Source: Salinibacter sp. 10B (GTDB lineage Bacteria; Bacteroidota; Rhodothermia; Rhodothermales; Salinibacteraceae). From it: DNA of 64,000 nt. The position numbers and the translations under genes were made by a program. Shown here in pieces: positions 17,532 through 26,460 of the stretch (positions within the stretch are counted from its first letter, which is position 1; each line of letters opens with the position of its first letter). The stretch covers positions 3,102,668 through 3,166,667 of the forward strand of contig NZ_MQWC01000004.1 of the NCBI RefSeq assembly GCF_002954405.1. The letters are read 5' to 3'. Below the pieces are notes generated by a model. That model saw only the letters and a list, made by a program, of their open reading frames with translations, made no database searches and was not told where the DNA came from.

Positions 17532-17593
17532 GATGTGGGTGCTCTCATTCAAGGAATCTGCTATCCGCCTGGACGGTCGACGGCGGTCTGCGG

Positions 17594-18541
17594 TCACCTC
17601 TGCCGATCAGAGCAAGTACATTGCACCGGTGGTTGCACCGTCTGAGTTAGATTCATCCGCCGCAGGCGCTCCCGTCGCTTCGGGCCGCACGTTTCGCACT
17701 CATAGAAGCGCTCCAGGTCCCAGAGGTCCATGAAGACGCGGCTGCGATTCATGCGGAGGCCCTCCTCCAACACGGTTTCGATCGAGGGCATCGACGGCGG
17801 CTCGAAGTGGTCGTCCTTCTCCAGTTGCTGCATGATGCCGTTGCCGCTGCGGGTGGGCACGACGGACACGCACTGCACCCCGGCGTCGAACGCAAACTCG
17901 ATGGACCGCAGCGCCCACACCACGCCCTCGTCCTCGCTCAGAAATGGCGGGCGCAACAGGATGAAGGTCCGCACGTCAATGTCATTTTCGCGCAGGAAGC
18001 CGACGGCCCGGCGGAAGTCGTCGCGCGTCATGCGCTTGTTGAGGCGGTCGAGCACCGTGGGGTGCGCCGTTTCCAGTCCCAGCGCGATTTCGAGGCGGCC
18101 GCCGAGCCGGTCCCGAAACTCGACGCACACGTCGCGGCACAGCTTCGGGTGATTCTCGACGATCACCGTGTCGAAGTCTTGCACCCGCTCGGCAATCGCG
18201 GGCCGGTCGGACGGGGGGAAGGCTTTGCGGTCAAAAAAGTTGCCGCTGTTGTAAAGCTTGACGTGCCGGGCGTCGGGGAGCCGGTCCAGCGCATAATCGA
18301 TCTGTGCGGGCACGGCGCCCTCCGGCACCGTCTCGTCGGTCGTGTTCGTCCAGAGGTCGCACATGAGGCACCGGAATGGGCACTCCCGGTTCGTCAGGAA
18401 GAGCGTGGCCACATCGTCGACCGTGCCTGCTGCCGACCGCTCCTCTTCCACATGGTAGGCGTAGGGTTCCCACGGGTCGACATCGGCCTTCTCGGGCCGG
18501 GCGGCAACGATCTCCTCGTCAGTGTACTCTGGCAGTTCCAT
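17594..18541 (-). CDS. Radical SAM protein, Elp3/RaSEA-like
   Basis: 315 aa from ATG 18541. The [4Fe-4S]-SAM motif is C54-x3-C58-x2-C61 in CPFRCLMCDLW. The TIM-barrel core shows Elp3-like features (IALGLETAHPTVLDRLNKRMT). A C-terminal cysteine cluster (YECETCGPKRRE; QCTCSDRQR) could hold a second metal site. It resembles the TIGR01210/archaeosine-associated radical SAM group, but assignment is tentative. The halogenase-like start follows 60 bp after its stop, and the Asn-synthase-like gene ends 158 bp upstream, suggesting one transcript. A tRNA- or protein-modifying role is the alternative to small-molecule biosynthesis. Confidence 0.82.
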   Translation of the reverse strand: MELPEYTDEEIVAARPEKADVDPWEPYAYHVEEERSAAGTVDDVATLFLTNRECPFRCLMCDLWTNTTDETVPEGAVPAQIDYALDRLPDARHVKLYNSGNFFDRKAFPPSDRPAIAERVQDFDTVIVENHPKLCRDVCVEFRDRLGGRLEIALGLETAHPTVLDRLNKRMTRDDFRRAVGFLRENDIDVRTFILLRPPFLSEDEGVVWALRSIEFAFDAGVQCVSVVPTRSGNGIMQQLEKDDHFEPPSMPSIETVLEEGLRMNRSRVFMDLWDLERFYECETCGPKRRERLRRMNLTQTVQPPVQCTCSDRQR

Positions 18542-18699
18542 GAGGGGAAAAGCAATCTTGGAACGGAGCTGTCCCCCTTTCTCCGGTGGTGCCAACTTCT
18601 TGCGTTGAACGTTTAACGTTCCACGTCGACCCAATTATGGGTAGCAGGACCTCCGGAGGCAGCGAGGGCCTTAACGAATAGCAGTCCCGATTGTGGAAG

Positions 18700-20025
18700 C
18701 TACTCGTGAATCTCCGCAAAGGCCTGTCGGTACGCCCGCTCGGACTCAGGGAAGAGCTCGTCGAACCCGCCGTCATCCACGGCCCCGTGTTGAAAGCGCG
18801 TCTTTTCGAAAATCGGCATCTCCTGGCCGGTGATTGCCTCCACGCCGCGTTTCACGATCTCTCCCTTGAGCTCGTAGAGCTTGTCCGGCTCCCAGTCCGT
18901 GAGCTCGATGAACGGGATGTTTTCGGCCACCTCGATCACGTTCGGTAGCGTGTAGGGGCTGAACGGCTGGAAGTTGAGCGCCCGTGCGGGCGCGTAGCTT
19001 CGGACGTGACCCCGGCTCTGTCCCCCGGAGTAGGTAGCGGAATGCTTGAGCGCATCGACGCCCCAGCCCTCCTGGTAGAGCATCTGGTTGTTGAGCACAC
19101 TCCGGATGGTGAGCTCCGGATTCTCGTCGATCGGGTAGTCCTTCAGGTTCTCGTCGCCGCCGTCGCCGTCCACGAGATAGGTCCAGTCCGGGTAGCGCTC
19201 GCGGATGCCGCGGCAGAGGGCGAGCGTCATCGTGGCCGCCTGCACGTCGAGCGGCTTGTAATCCTCCGTCACGCGGATCGCCTCGCGAAAGTCCACCTGC
19301 TCCTTCTCGGTCTCCACGACCTCCAAGAACATCGACAGGTCCAGTGCATCGAGGAAGGCGTGGGCCTGCTCCACGTCCGAGCCGCCGCCCACCGACAGCG
19401 TGAACGCCTTGAGGCGCGTCGGCGCCTCGCCTCGCTCCAGCAGCAGATGGCGCAGCACGAGGAAGATCGAGCCGCTGTCGATGCCACCGGAGAAGAGCAC
19501 GCCGATCGGAGCCTCGTCGTCGATCCGATCGAGCCACTTGTTGCACTCGTCGGCCAGTGCGCCGATGTACGCTTCGCCGATGGCGTCGAGGTCGGCCGGG
19601 AGCGTACCCTGGTCGGGATCGAAGTAGCGGGTATAGCTCGGCTTCGGGTCGGGGCAGCCCACGAGCTGGAGCTCGGTGACGTGGTGGGCCGGCACCATGC
19701 GCGTGTACGACGGGTGGAACTGATCTCCAAGGCCCTCGCTCTCCAGAAACTCCTGGATCTCGTCCATCCGCTCGGCGACCACGAGGCACGGCCCCTCGCG
19801 CCGCTTCGCCAGGAAGTACCGCATGGGGCGCCCGATGGAACGGGCCATGCGGACCGTCTGGCCCTCCTTGTGCACGAGGGCGAACTGCCCGTCGATCGAC
19901 CGGATGCGCTCGGGATCGCCGGAGGCCATGGCCTCTGCGGCATCCTCCGCTGTACCATTCAGGAAAACGTTCTGCTCAGGATCGAGGAGATTGACAAGGC
20001 GCTCGACGTAGGCGTCCGTAGCCAT
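18700..20025 (-). CDS. Asparagine-synthase-like ATP-dependent amide ligase without glutaminase Cys
   Basis: 441 aa from ATG 20025; ATG 20052 would add nine residues. The N-terminal ~140 residues look like a degenerate Ntn/glutaminase domain (RSIDGQFALVHKEG; GRPMRYFLAKR). There is no N-terminal Met-Cys, so glutamine hydrolysis is unlikely. The synthase domain has the PP-loop LFSGGIDSGS (177-186) and the second nucleotide motif VDGDGGDE. Such proteins adenylate a carboxylate and pass it to an amine, as in beta-lactam synthetase and lasso-peptide cyclases. True asparagine synthesis from ammonia is possible but less likely. First gene of the cluster. Confidence 0.8.
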   Translation of the reverse strand: MATDAYVERLVNLLDPEQNVFLNGTAEDAAEAMASGDPERIRSIDGQFALVHKEGQTVRMARSIGRPMRYFLAKRREGPCLVVAERMDEIQEFLESEGLGDQFHPSYTRMVPAHHVTELQLVGCPDPKPSYTRYFDPDQGTLPADLDAIGEAYIGALADECNKWLDRIDDEAPIGVLFSGGIDSGSIFLVLRHLLLERGEAPTRLKAFTLSVGGGSDVEQAHAFLDALDLSMFLEVVETEKEQVDFREAIRVTEDYKPLDVQAATMTLALCRGIRERYPDWTYLVDGDGGDENLKDYPIDENPELTIRSVLNNQMLYQEGWGVDALKHSATYSGGQSRGHVRSYAPARALNFQPFSPYTLPNVIEVAENIPFIELTDWEPDKLYELKGEIVKRGVEAITGQEMPIFEKTRFQHGAVDDGGFDELFPESERAYRQAFAEIHE

Positions 20026-20309
20026 ACTTCGGTAGAAGAGATGAAAGAGCATTCGTCCGAAATATATCCTACAGGACTGGGGTCCTTCGGGTTTTCCAGT
20101 CGTGGATATATCGAGAATGATGCAGATTCCTCCTCCGTCTGATCTATGACGATCGTATCCGAATTCGAGGCGGGACCCCTGGCGGGAGATTGGAATCGGT
20201 CTCGTGGCGGCGCCGGTCTTCGGGATCGCATTCGTGGGGCTCGGGGACAGGTTGGTTTACTACGTTCTGTAGGCTAACGACCTCACGGCACCCACAGGAA
20301 ACGGTTCGT

Positions 20310-23300
20310 CTATGTGCGGTACTCCTCCGGATCGATGCCCAGCCGGTCCATCCGAGAGAGAAGGGTGGTCCGCTTTACGTCGAGCAGTTGCGCCGCTCCG
20401 TCTTCGCCCCCGACGACCCCGTCGGTCCGCTTGAGGGCTCGTTCGATGTGCCGGCGCTGGGCGTCCGCCAGTGTGTCGAAAGAAGCGGGGCCGTCGCGTC
20501 CGGTCGGGCCCGAGATGGACAGGTGTTCGGCCCGGATGCGAGGCTCTCGGGTGAGGATAACGGCCCGTTCGATGATGTTGGCCAGCTCGCGCACGTTGCC
20601 GGGCCAGTCGTAGTCTTCCAGCACGGCCATCGCCGTCGAGGTGATGCCCTCGATGGCCTTGCCGGTGCGCTGGGCGAACGTCTCCCGAAAATGCTCCGCC
20701 AACAGCGGAATGTCACCCGGACGGTCGCGGAGGGGCGGAAGCTCGATGGGAAAAATGTTGAGTCGGTAGTAGAGATCGTCGCGGAACTGTCCGGCGTCCA
20801 CTTCTGCCGTCAGGTCTCGATTGGTCGCGGCGAGGATGCGGGTGTCCACCTCGATGGTGGTACTGCCGCCCACCCGTTCGAACTCCTGGTGCTGCAGGAC
20901 GCGAAGGAGCTTGGCCTGCGTACCGAGCGGCAGCTCGCCGATCTCGTCGAGGAGGAGAGTGCCGCCGTCCGCCAGCTCGAAGCGCCCCTCACGTTGCTCA
21001 GTGGCTCCCGTGAACGCCCCGCGCTCGTGCCCGAATAGCTCGCTTTCGATGAGGTCGCTGGAGAGCGCCGCACAGTTGACCTTCACGAAGACCTCATCGG
21101 CTCGTGCGCTGCGGTCGTGAAGGGCCCGGGCCACGAGCTCTTTGCCCGTGCCGGTCTCGCCGGTGATGAGGACGGTCGTCTCGGTGTCGGCCACCCGCTC
21201 GATGGCATCGAACACCGTTTGCATGGGGGCGGAGGTGCCCACGATCTCGTCGAAGTTGTACTCGCTCTTCAGCTCCTCCTGCAGATACGATTTTTCAGAC
21301 TGGAGCTGGTCGACTTCTGCCTCGGCCTGCTTCAGGTCGTCGAGGTCGCGGAGGATGAGGAGGTACCGATCCTCGTCCGGCAACTGGACGGGGCAGAGCG
21401 TGGCCTCGACTGGAAAGGCGTCGCCGTCGGCCCGCCGGGCCTCCAGCCCGTTCGGGGCCGTGAGGTACCGCCCCTCCGGCACGACGTCGTCGTCGCTCTT
21501 TTGATACGCCTCAATGTGGCGTCGGACCAGGGCCTCGAACGACTCGCTGAGGAACGCGTCCATCGTCGTGCACTCTGCCTCGGTGGAGGCGCACCGGAAG
21601 ATCTCCTCTGCGGCCTCGTTGAACAACGTGATGTTCAGGTCGGCGTCGACGCTGATGATGGCATCGATCGCCGAGTCGATGATGCGGGTCAGGCGTTCCC
21701 GGCTCTCGCGGAGGGCCTGCTCGACGCGCCGCCGTTCCACATTCTCCTCCGTGAGCGCCGCGTTGGCGTCCTGGAGCTCGGCGGTGCGGGCCGCGACGCG
21801 CTCCTCCAGCCGGGCGCGCTGCTCCTGCACGGCCTCCAGCAGGCGCGCCTGTCGCAGGGCAATGGCCAGATGGTCGGCCAGCTCCCGCCCGATGCGGCGT
21901 TCCGCCTCACAGAACGCCTGTGCCTCCGTGGAGCCCAGATTGACGGTCCCGATCAGGTCGTCCTCGACCATCATCGGAACCGTGATGGCCGACTGGATGC
22001 CTGCTGCCCGGAGGCGCTCCGTTATGGCCGTGGAGGGCGCCGTGTCGAAGTCCGGCATGTCGTCGACCTCCCCCGCCCGCAGCCGGTCGTTGAGCGTAAA
22101 CTCGTCGATCGGGAAGGTCGTGCCACTCTCCAGCACCGGGTCCTCCTGATGGGCCGTGAGGACGCGGACCTGCTCCTCGTCCCAGTCGAAGAGGGACACG
22201 CTTACGCGCTCGCAAGGGACGATGTCCTGTGCCCGTCGGGCCGCGACGCTCGCAATTTCGGCAGGCGACTCGGCCGCCAGGATGGCCCGGTCCACGTCGC
22301 GCAGGGCTTCCAGGCGCTTGGCCTGCTGCTTCAGCTGCTCGTTGGCCTCGCGAAGCTCGGCGGTTCGCTCGTCCACCCGGGCCTCCAGGTCGTCCCGGGC
22401 CTCGCGCAGGGCCGTCTCCATGTGTTTGCGCTCGGTGATGTCGATCATCATCACCAGCCGCTCGGCATCGTCGGTGGCCGCAATGGGGCGCATCGTGAGG
22501 CTTACCCACACCCGCTCCCCGTCGGCGCGGCAAAGCTCCACTTCCGCGTCATGCATGGGCCCCCCGTCCTCCAGATGACGCTGAAGGTGCTGCACAGCGG
22601 ACTCGGTGTGCTGCACAGCGGATTCGCCGCGCTTTGCGGCCGCCTCGTCGTCGGTGGAGCGGATGCAGAGGTGCGGCATCTTCCGACCGATGAGGGCGTC
22701 CTTCGGGGCGCCCAAGAGCTCGGTCGCGCGCTGGTTGACCATCCGAATCTCACCCTCGGGGGTGACGGAGGCGTAGGCGACCGGTGCGCTTTCGTAGAGT
22801 GTGCGGTAGCGGGCCTCACTTTCTTCCAGGGCTGCCGCCTTGGCCCGCCGCTGCCGGTTGAGCTGGATGCGGTGGAGGGCCATTGAGACCTGTGCCGCCA
22901 GCATCTGGAGCACAGAGCGGTCCATGGACGTGACGGCGTCCGGGGCCACGTGGCCCGCCACAACAATGCCAAAGTCGCGGTCGATGGTGCCCAGGCGGAC
23001 GAGCGAAAGGCCCTCAATGCCAATGTCCGCAAGCGTTGGGTACATCTCCGGGTCCACAGCGAGGTCACGGTGGGACAGCCCACCAATGCCTTCGGAGGTG
23101 CGGAGGCCGACAGTGTTTTCCACCGTCCGGAGTTCCTGGAGGGCCGAATCGGATAGGGCCTTCGTGCCGGCACTGCCCACGACCAAGGGACCGTCGTCGA
23201 GTGTCTCGTTCAGCACCACGGCCTGCAGGTCGGCCAGCCCCATGGATCGGAGCGCGCCCGTGAGTAAGCGCCCGACCTCGTCGGACGAGTCCAGCAGGGC

Positions 23301-23366
23301 CAGCGCCGACCCAAACCCGAGAACCGATGAGGGATCCAAGTCCGAAGAGTAGTGCGACGGTTCCAT
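20310..23366 (-). CDS. Sigma-54-dependent activator with GAF-PAS-GAF-PAS sensory array
   Basis: 1018 aa. Order: GAF (~20-170), PAS (~180-310, [15 protein letters not shown]), coiled coil (~325-370), GAF (~370-525), coiled coil, PAS (~565-690, [14 protein letters not shown]), AAA+ domain (~715-945), and a Fis-type HTH at the C-terminus ([18 protein letters not shown]). The AAA+ part has Walker A GETGTGKE, the sigma-54 contact loop GAFTGA, and the DEIGELP Walker B region. It is unusually rich in sensory domains for a bacterial enhancer-binding protein. The MEDS sensor gene ends 40 bp upstream on the same strand. Targets are unknown. Confidence 0.93.
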   Translation of the reverse strand: MEPSHYSSDLDPSSVLGFGSALALLDSSDEVGRLLTGALRSMGLADLQAVVLNETLDDGPLVVGSAGTKALSDSALQELRTVENTVGLRTSEGIGGLSHRDLAVDPEMYPTLADIGIEGLSLVRLGTIDRDFGIVVAGHVAPDAVTSMDRSVLQMLAAQVSMALHRIQLNRQRRAKAAALEESEARYRTLYESAPVAYASVTPEGEIRMVNQRATELLGAPKDALIGRKMPHLCIRSTDDEAAAKRGESAVQHTESAVQHLQRHLEDGGPMHDAEVELCRADGERVWVSLTMRPIAATDDAERLVMMIDITERKHMETALREARDDLEARVDERTAELREANEQLKQQAKRLEALRDVDRAILAAESPAEIASVAARRAQDIVPCERVSVSLFDWDEEQVRVLTAHQEDPVLESGTTFPIDEFTLNDRLRAGEVDDMPDFDTAPSTAITERLRAAGIQSAITVPMMVEDDLIGTVNLGSTEAQAFCEAERRIGRELADHLAIALRQARLLEAVQEQRARLEERVAARTAELQDANAALTEENVERRRVEQALRESRERLTRIIDSAIDAIISVDADLNITLFNEAAEEIFRCASTEAECTTMDAFLSESFEALVRRHIEAYQKSDDDVVPEGRYLTAPNGLEARRADGDAFPVEATLCPVQLPDEDRYLLILRDLDDLKQAEAEVDQLQSEKSYLQEELKSEYNFDEIVGTSAPMQTVFDAIERVADTETTVLITGETGTGKELVARALHDRSARADEVFVKVNCAALSSDLIESELFGHERGAFTGATEQREGRFELADGGTLLLDEIGELPLGTQAKLLRVLQHQEFERVGGSTTIEVDTRILAATNRDLTAEVDAGQFRDDLYYRLNIFPIELPPLRDRPGDIPLLAEHFRETFAQRTGKAIEGITSTAMAVLEDYDWPGNVRELANIIERAVILTREPRIRAEHLSISGPTGRDGPASFDTLADAQRRHIERALKRTDGVVGGEDGAAQLLDVKRTTLLSRMDRLGIDPEEYRT

Positions 23367-23405
23367 GACGGGGGGAAACGGTCAGTCGGGACGATGGACG
23401 GTCAA

Positions 23406-24053
23406 CTACGGATCGACGGTGCGGTCCGTCTCCGAGAGGTCCTTCCGCACCGCCTCGGGCGACTCGTGGAACGGATTGGGGACGACTACCTCTCCCATCA
23501 CGCAGTAGGGATGGGTGCGAAGGGCATCCATCATCACGTCGCTGTGGAAGGCCGAGAGGTTGAACTGACAGAGGGCGAGCATGCGGAGGTCGGCGGCGGT
23601 CCGGTCGTAGAGCGCTTCCCAGCGCAGCATCTCGTGGACGGACAGCTCGCGGTCCAACACCCATTCGCCGTCGCCGGCCCACCGCACCACGGGCTCATTC
23701 TCGTCCCGCGCCGACTGATCGATCCGGTGTACCATCGCCTCCATGTCCTCCTCCGTGTCCCGTCCCGGATGGAGAACCAGTCGATCGGTTTGCCGGGCCG
23801 TCTCGATGTCCACGTCCCGTTCCGTAAGCCAGTCGCACAGCGCCTCTCCGGTTCCCGGCCGGGCCACACACACGCACCGGTCGCCCCGCTGGAGGCCCGT
23901 CTGCAGGTAGGGGTCCAGCACCGAAAAGCGCTCCTCCTCGCCTCGAAAAAAGTGAGCGATATGATCGCCCACGGAGGCCGTGACGTCCCCGATGCCGAGC
24001 GGCACCGAGGCGGAGCGAGCAGGACGGGACGACGAGGACGGAGACGGCGGCAT
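23406..24053 (-). CDS. MEDS-domain sensory protein
   Basis: 215 aa from ATG 24053. It matches the MEDS (DcmR-type) sensory domain. IAHFFRGEEERFSVLDPYLQTGLQRGDRCVCVARP is the typical opening, described here by position (~30-65), and the domain continues to ALCQFNLSAF and an HPYCVMGEVVVPNPF ending. No DNA-binding or kinase domain is attached. Its stop is 40 bp before the sigma-54 activator, so the two are probably co-transcribed and this protein may feed a signal to the activator. The sensed compound is unknown. Confidence 0.8.
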   Translation of the reverse strand: MPPSPSSSSRPARSASVPLGIGDVTASVGDHIAHFFRGEEERFSVLDPYLQTGLQRGDRCVCVARPGTGEALCDWLTERDVDIETARQTDRLVLHPGRDTEEDMEAMVHRIDQSARDENEPVVRWAGDGEWVLDRELSVHEMLRWEALYDRTAADLRMLALCQFNLSAFHSDVMMDALRTHPYCVMGEVVVPNPFHESPEAVRKDLSETDRTVDP

Positions 24054-24439
24054 GGCGGCAGGGACGGCAGCGGTCCATCGCGGAGGGCATTTCGATTGCA
24101 AAATAACAGCGATCGAGCGACAATCTCCATTCGGCGCGCCGGTCGCGCTCAATTTCGTGAGACGGTCGGCCTTCGGCAAACCCATCATGGCTGAATACTG
24201 GGTCCCACAGTGCGGCCCGACGTTACAGTCCGGGGTGTAGTCGTGACGATATATCGACGCGGTGTCGACATCTCGTCAGTTTGGTCTGATGCTCTTTGGG
24301 AGAGTCCTTCGTCTATCTATATGCATTTCAGTTACTTGCACGAAAAATAATCTTCCGATCGGCGCTGGCACGGTCTTATCACTATGTAGGGAGGCAGACG
24401 CAGTCCATCGATTCTACTCGTGAGCTCCCCCCGTTTCCC
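24054..24439. other. Divergent promoter region, no gene recognised
   Basis: 386 bp between the MEDS gene (minus) and the ECF sigma gene (plus). A small palindrome CGATATATCG lies at 24247-24256. Frames crossing the region lack start-site support. Confidence 0.35.
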
Positions 24440-25120
24440 ATGCCCGATTCGATGTCATCTTCGCCCCCGGATGCTCGTTCGTCCACTTCACACGACGATG
24501 CAGACACCTCCCCCGACGGTCGCCTCTCCGATGCGGAACTGGAGGCCCTCCGCAACCGGGACCCGCGCGCCGTCCGCCGTCACGTCTACGGCCGCCGGGA
24601 CTTCATCAAGAGCGTGCTTCGCCGCTTCACCGAGACGGAGGAAACGGCCGAGGATCTGCTTCAGGAAACTTTTTTCCAGGCCCTGCGCAGCCTGCCGGAG
24701 TTTCGGGGGGAGTCGAAGCTTTCGACCTGGTTGTACAGCATTGCCAAGAATGTGGCTCTGGCCCGCTACCGGAAAGATAAGCGCCGCAGTTCGCTAAAAG
24801 ACGAGACCCTGACGCACGTGGCGGCTCACCAGGCGGAGCGGTCCGCGGATCCGACCGGCGAGCCCCCAACCTGGGATCCCGCTGAGGCGGCCGTCCGCAA
24901 GGAGGAGGCAACCGTTCTGCAGGATGCCCTGACGGAATTGTCGGCGAACTACCGAGAGGTGATTGAGTTGCGCGATCTGCAGGAGTTGACCACCGAGGAA
25001 ACGGCCGAGCGGTTGGGGATTACCCGGGTGAACGTCCGCGTGCGGCTTCACCGGGCACGTACGAAGCTGAAGGGTGTCCTCGACGAGCGCCTCGACGCGG
25101 AATATCAGCTGGCGGACTAA
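24440..25120 (+). CDS. ECF sigma factor
   Basis: 226 aa from ATG 24440 (ATG 24452 also possible). Region 2 contains EETAEDLLQETFFQALRSLPEF and STWLYSIAKNVALARYRKDKRR. Region 4 contains YREVIELRDLQELTTEETAERLGITRVNVRVRLHRARTKL, cited by position (~175-215). The N-terminal ~35 residues are Ser/Asp-rich and poorly conserved. No anti-sigma gene follows in the same direction; the next gene is convergent after 16 bp. Regulation and regulon are not visible. Confidence 0.92.
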   Translation: MPDSMSSSPPDARSSTSHDDADTSPDGRLSDAELEALRNRDPRAVRRHVYGRRDFIKSVLRRFTETEETAEDLLQETFFQALRSLPEFRGESKLSTWLYSIAKNVALARYRKDKRRSSLKDETLTHVAAHQAERSADPTGEPPTWDPAEAAVRKEEATVLQDALTELSANYREVIELRDLQELTTEETAERLGITRVNVRVRLHRARTKLKGVLDERLDAEYQLAD

Positions 25121-25136
25121 CCGACAGACAGCAAAG

Positions 25137-25718
25137 TTATGAGTCCTCGAGTTGATGGAGCAGTTGGGTCAGCTTCTGTTGACGGGGGCGAAGGTCCTGT
25201 CGTACGGTTCGCTGGTTGAAGTAGTAGATGCCCACGCAGAGGCCCGCGACGACGATCCCGTAGCCGAGCGCAAACCAGGACAGACCCGATCCTCCGATCA
25301 CAATGAGCCCCAGCCCGGAGGCTGTGGGGGCAATGTACCACCACAGGATCGACTCCAACAGCCGAATCTGCCGTCTCACCTTTCGCCGTTCCGCCCGAAT
25401 GACCTCTGCTACGGGCTGCTCGGAGGCCGGCGACTCGGACGAACGGGCACGTTGGAGTGTCCACACAATCAGCGCGCTACTGGCCATTACGACGAGGGCC
25501 CCGGTCCGGACCCACCAGGACGGGTCGAAGAGCATCACCGAGAACCCCAGAAAAACCACGGCTGCAGCAATCCGCTCGCGCCGATCGCGCCGCCGAATTT
25601 TCTCGTCGAAGGCGTCGGCCTCCGTTTTGACCAGAGATAGAAGGGCATCGTCCGAGAGCACGTCCCCGGAAGACGCGTCGGCGTCTTGCCAGGCATCTTT
25701 GGCGTCGTCCAATCTCAT
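25137..25718 (-). CDS. Membrane protein co-translated with ECF sigma factor (candidate anti-sigma)
   Basis: 193 aa from ATG 25718. A cytosolic acidic N-terminus of ~60 residues precedes two hydrophobic helices, a charged linker, two more helices (~130-175) and a basic tail. Its ATG overlaps the stop of the upstream sigma gene as ATGA (25715-25718), a sign of translational coupling. That arrangement is typical of an ECF sigma factor with its membrane-bound regulator. No zinc-binding anti-sigma motif (HxxxCxxC) is present, so anti-sigma function is inferred from context only. Confidence 0.75.
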   Translation of the reverse strand: MRLDDAKDAWQDADASSGDVLSDDALLSLVKTEADAFDEKIRRRDRRERIAAAVVFLGFSVMLFDPSWWVRTGALVVMASSALIVWTLQRARSSESPASEQPVAEVIRAERRKVRRQIRLLESILWWYIAPTASGLGLIVIGGSGLSWFALGYGIVVAGLCVGIYYFNQRTVRQDLRPRQQKLTQLLHQLEDS

Positions 25719-26224
25719 GACGGATCGTCCTCCAGCCACTCGGCCAGTTTTTGTTTGATGCGGTGCAGCTTCACGCCGACGTGGTTGGGCGTGATGCCGA
25801 GCACGTCGGCCATTTCGTCGTAGCTCTTCTCGTCCAGGTACATCGTCACGAGTGCCTTATCAATGTCGTCCAGTCGGTCAATGGCGGCGTAGAGCCGATC
25901 CAGGGTGTCCTGCTCCTCGAGTGCGGCCCCGGGGGCGGAAAAGCCATCGTCCCAGAGCGGGTGATCATCGTCGAGGGTGGCCTCGGTCCGAACGGACTGC
26001 TTCCGGTCACGGCTCAGGGCCGTGTTGAGGGCCACTCGGTAGAGCCACGTGCTCGGTTGGGCCTCGTCCTCGAAGGAGGGAAGCGAGCGCCAGAGTTCGA
26101 CCAGAATGTCTTGGTACAGGTCGCGCTGCGCTGCCGTCCCGTCGGCGTAGACCCGGCAAATTTTGCGCAGTCGCCCCTCGTTGTCCCGCACGAGCTCCAG
26201 AAAGTCCTCCTCACGGCTCACCAC
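25715..26224 (-). CDS. ECF sigma factor
   Basis: 169 aa. Region 2 shows AAQRDLYQDILVELWRSLPSF and STWLYRVALNTALSRDRK. Region 4 shows LDDIDKALVTMYLDEKSYDEMADVLGITPNHVGVKLHR (positions ~118-155). It overlaps the downstream membrane protein by an ATGA. This resembles the Bacteroidota ECF group paired with small multi-spanning membrane proteins. It is convergent with the other ECF gene, an unusual back-to-back pair of sigma operons. Confidence 0.92.
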   Translation of the reverse strand: MVSREEDFLELVRDNEGRLRKICRVYADGTAAQRDLYQDILVELWRSLPSFEDEAQPSTWLYRVALNTALSRDRKQSVRTEATLDDDHPLWDDGFSAPGAALEEQDTLDRLYAAIDRLDDIDKALVTMYLDEKSYDEMADVLGITPNHVGVKLHRIKQKLAEWLEDDPS

Positions 26225-26327
26225 AGTTGGAACGTAGCCCCTATATTGAAGGATGCGCTCGACCTTGGCTTATTGCACTGTCCGACTCCATCGGGCGGGC
26301 ACATCCCCATGAGGATCGCGTCCACTT

Positions 26328-26460
26328 AGAGTCCCTATCAAAACCGGGCACGTCCTCCTGACCATCGTGGAAGGAGCTCCCTAAACGTGGCTGCCCGCAC
26401 CAAGAAGCTTCTTCGACAGGCTCAGAAGGACCTGCTAATCGTTGTTTTGATAGGGACTCT
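26328..26460. mobile_element. 133-bp MITE-like element with 17-bp perfect terminal inverted repeats
   Basis: The left end AGAGTCCCTATCAAAAC (26328-26344) is the exact reverse complement of the right end GTTTTGATAGGGACTCT (26444-26460). The 99-bp interior has no ORF but contains the palindrome AAGAAGCTTCTT. Size, perfect ends and lack of a transposase fit a miniature inverted-repeat element or IS remnant. Its right end supplies the last 13 codons and the stop of the M23 peptidase gene. Confidence 0.7.

Noticed and set aside
21117-22886. 589-aa plus-strand frame inside the sigma-54 activator
   Set aside because: Antisense shadow; composition is typical of a translated reverse complement and the minus-strand gene has complete motifs.
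23352-24194. 280-aa plus-strand frame over the MEDS gene
   Set aside because: Antisense shadow; the minus-strand protein has recognisable MEDS-domain sequence.
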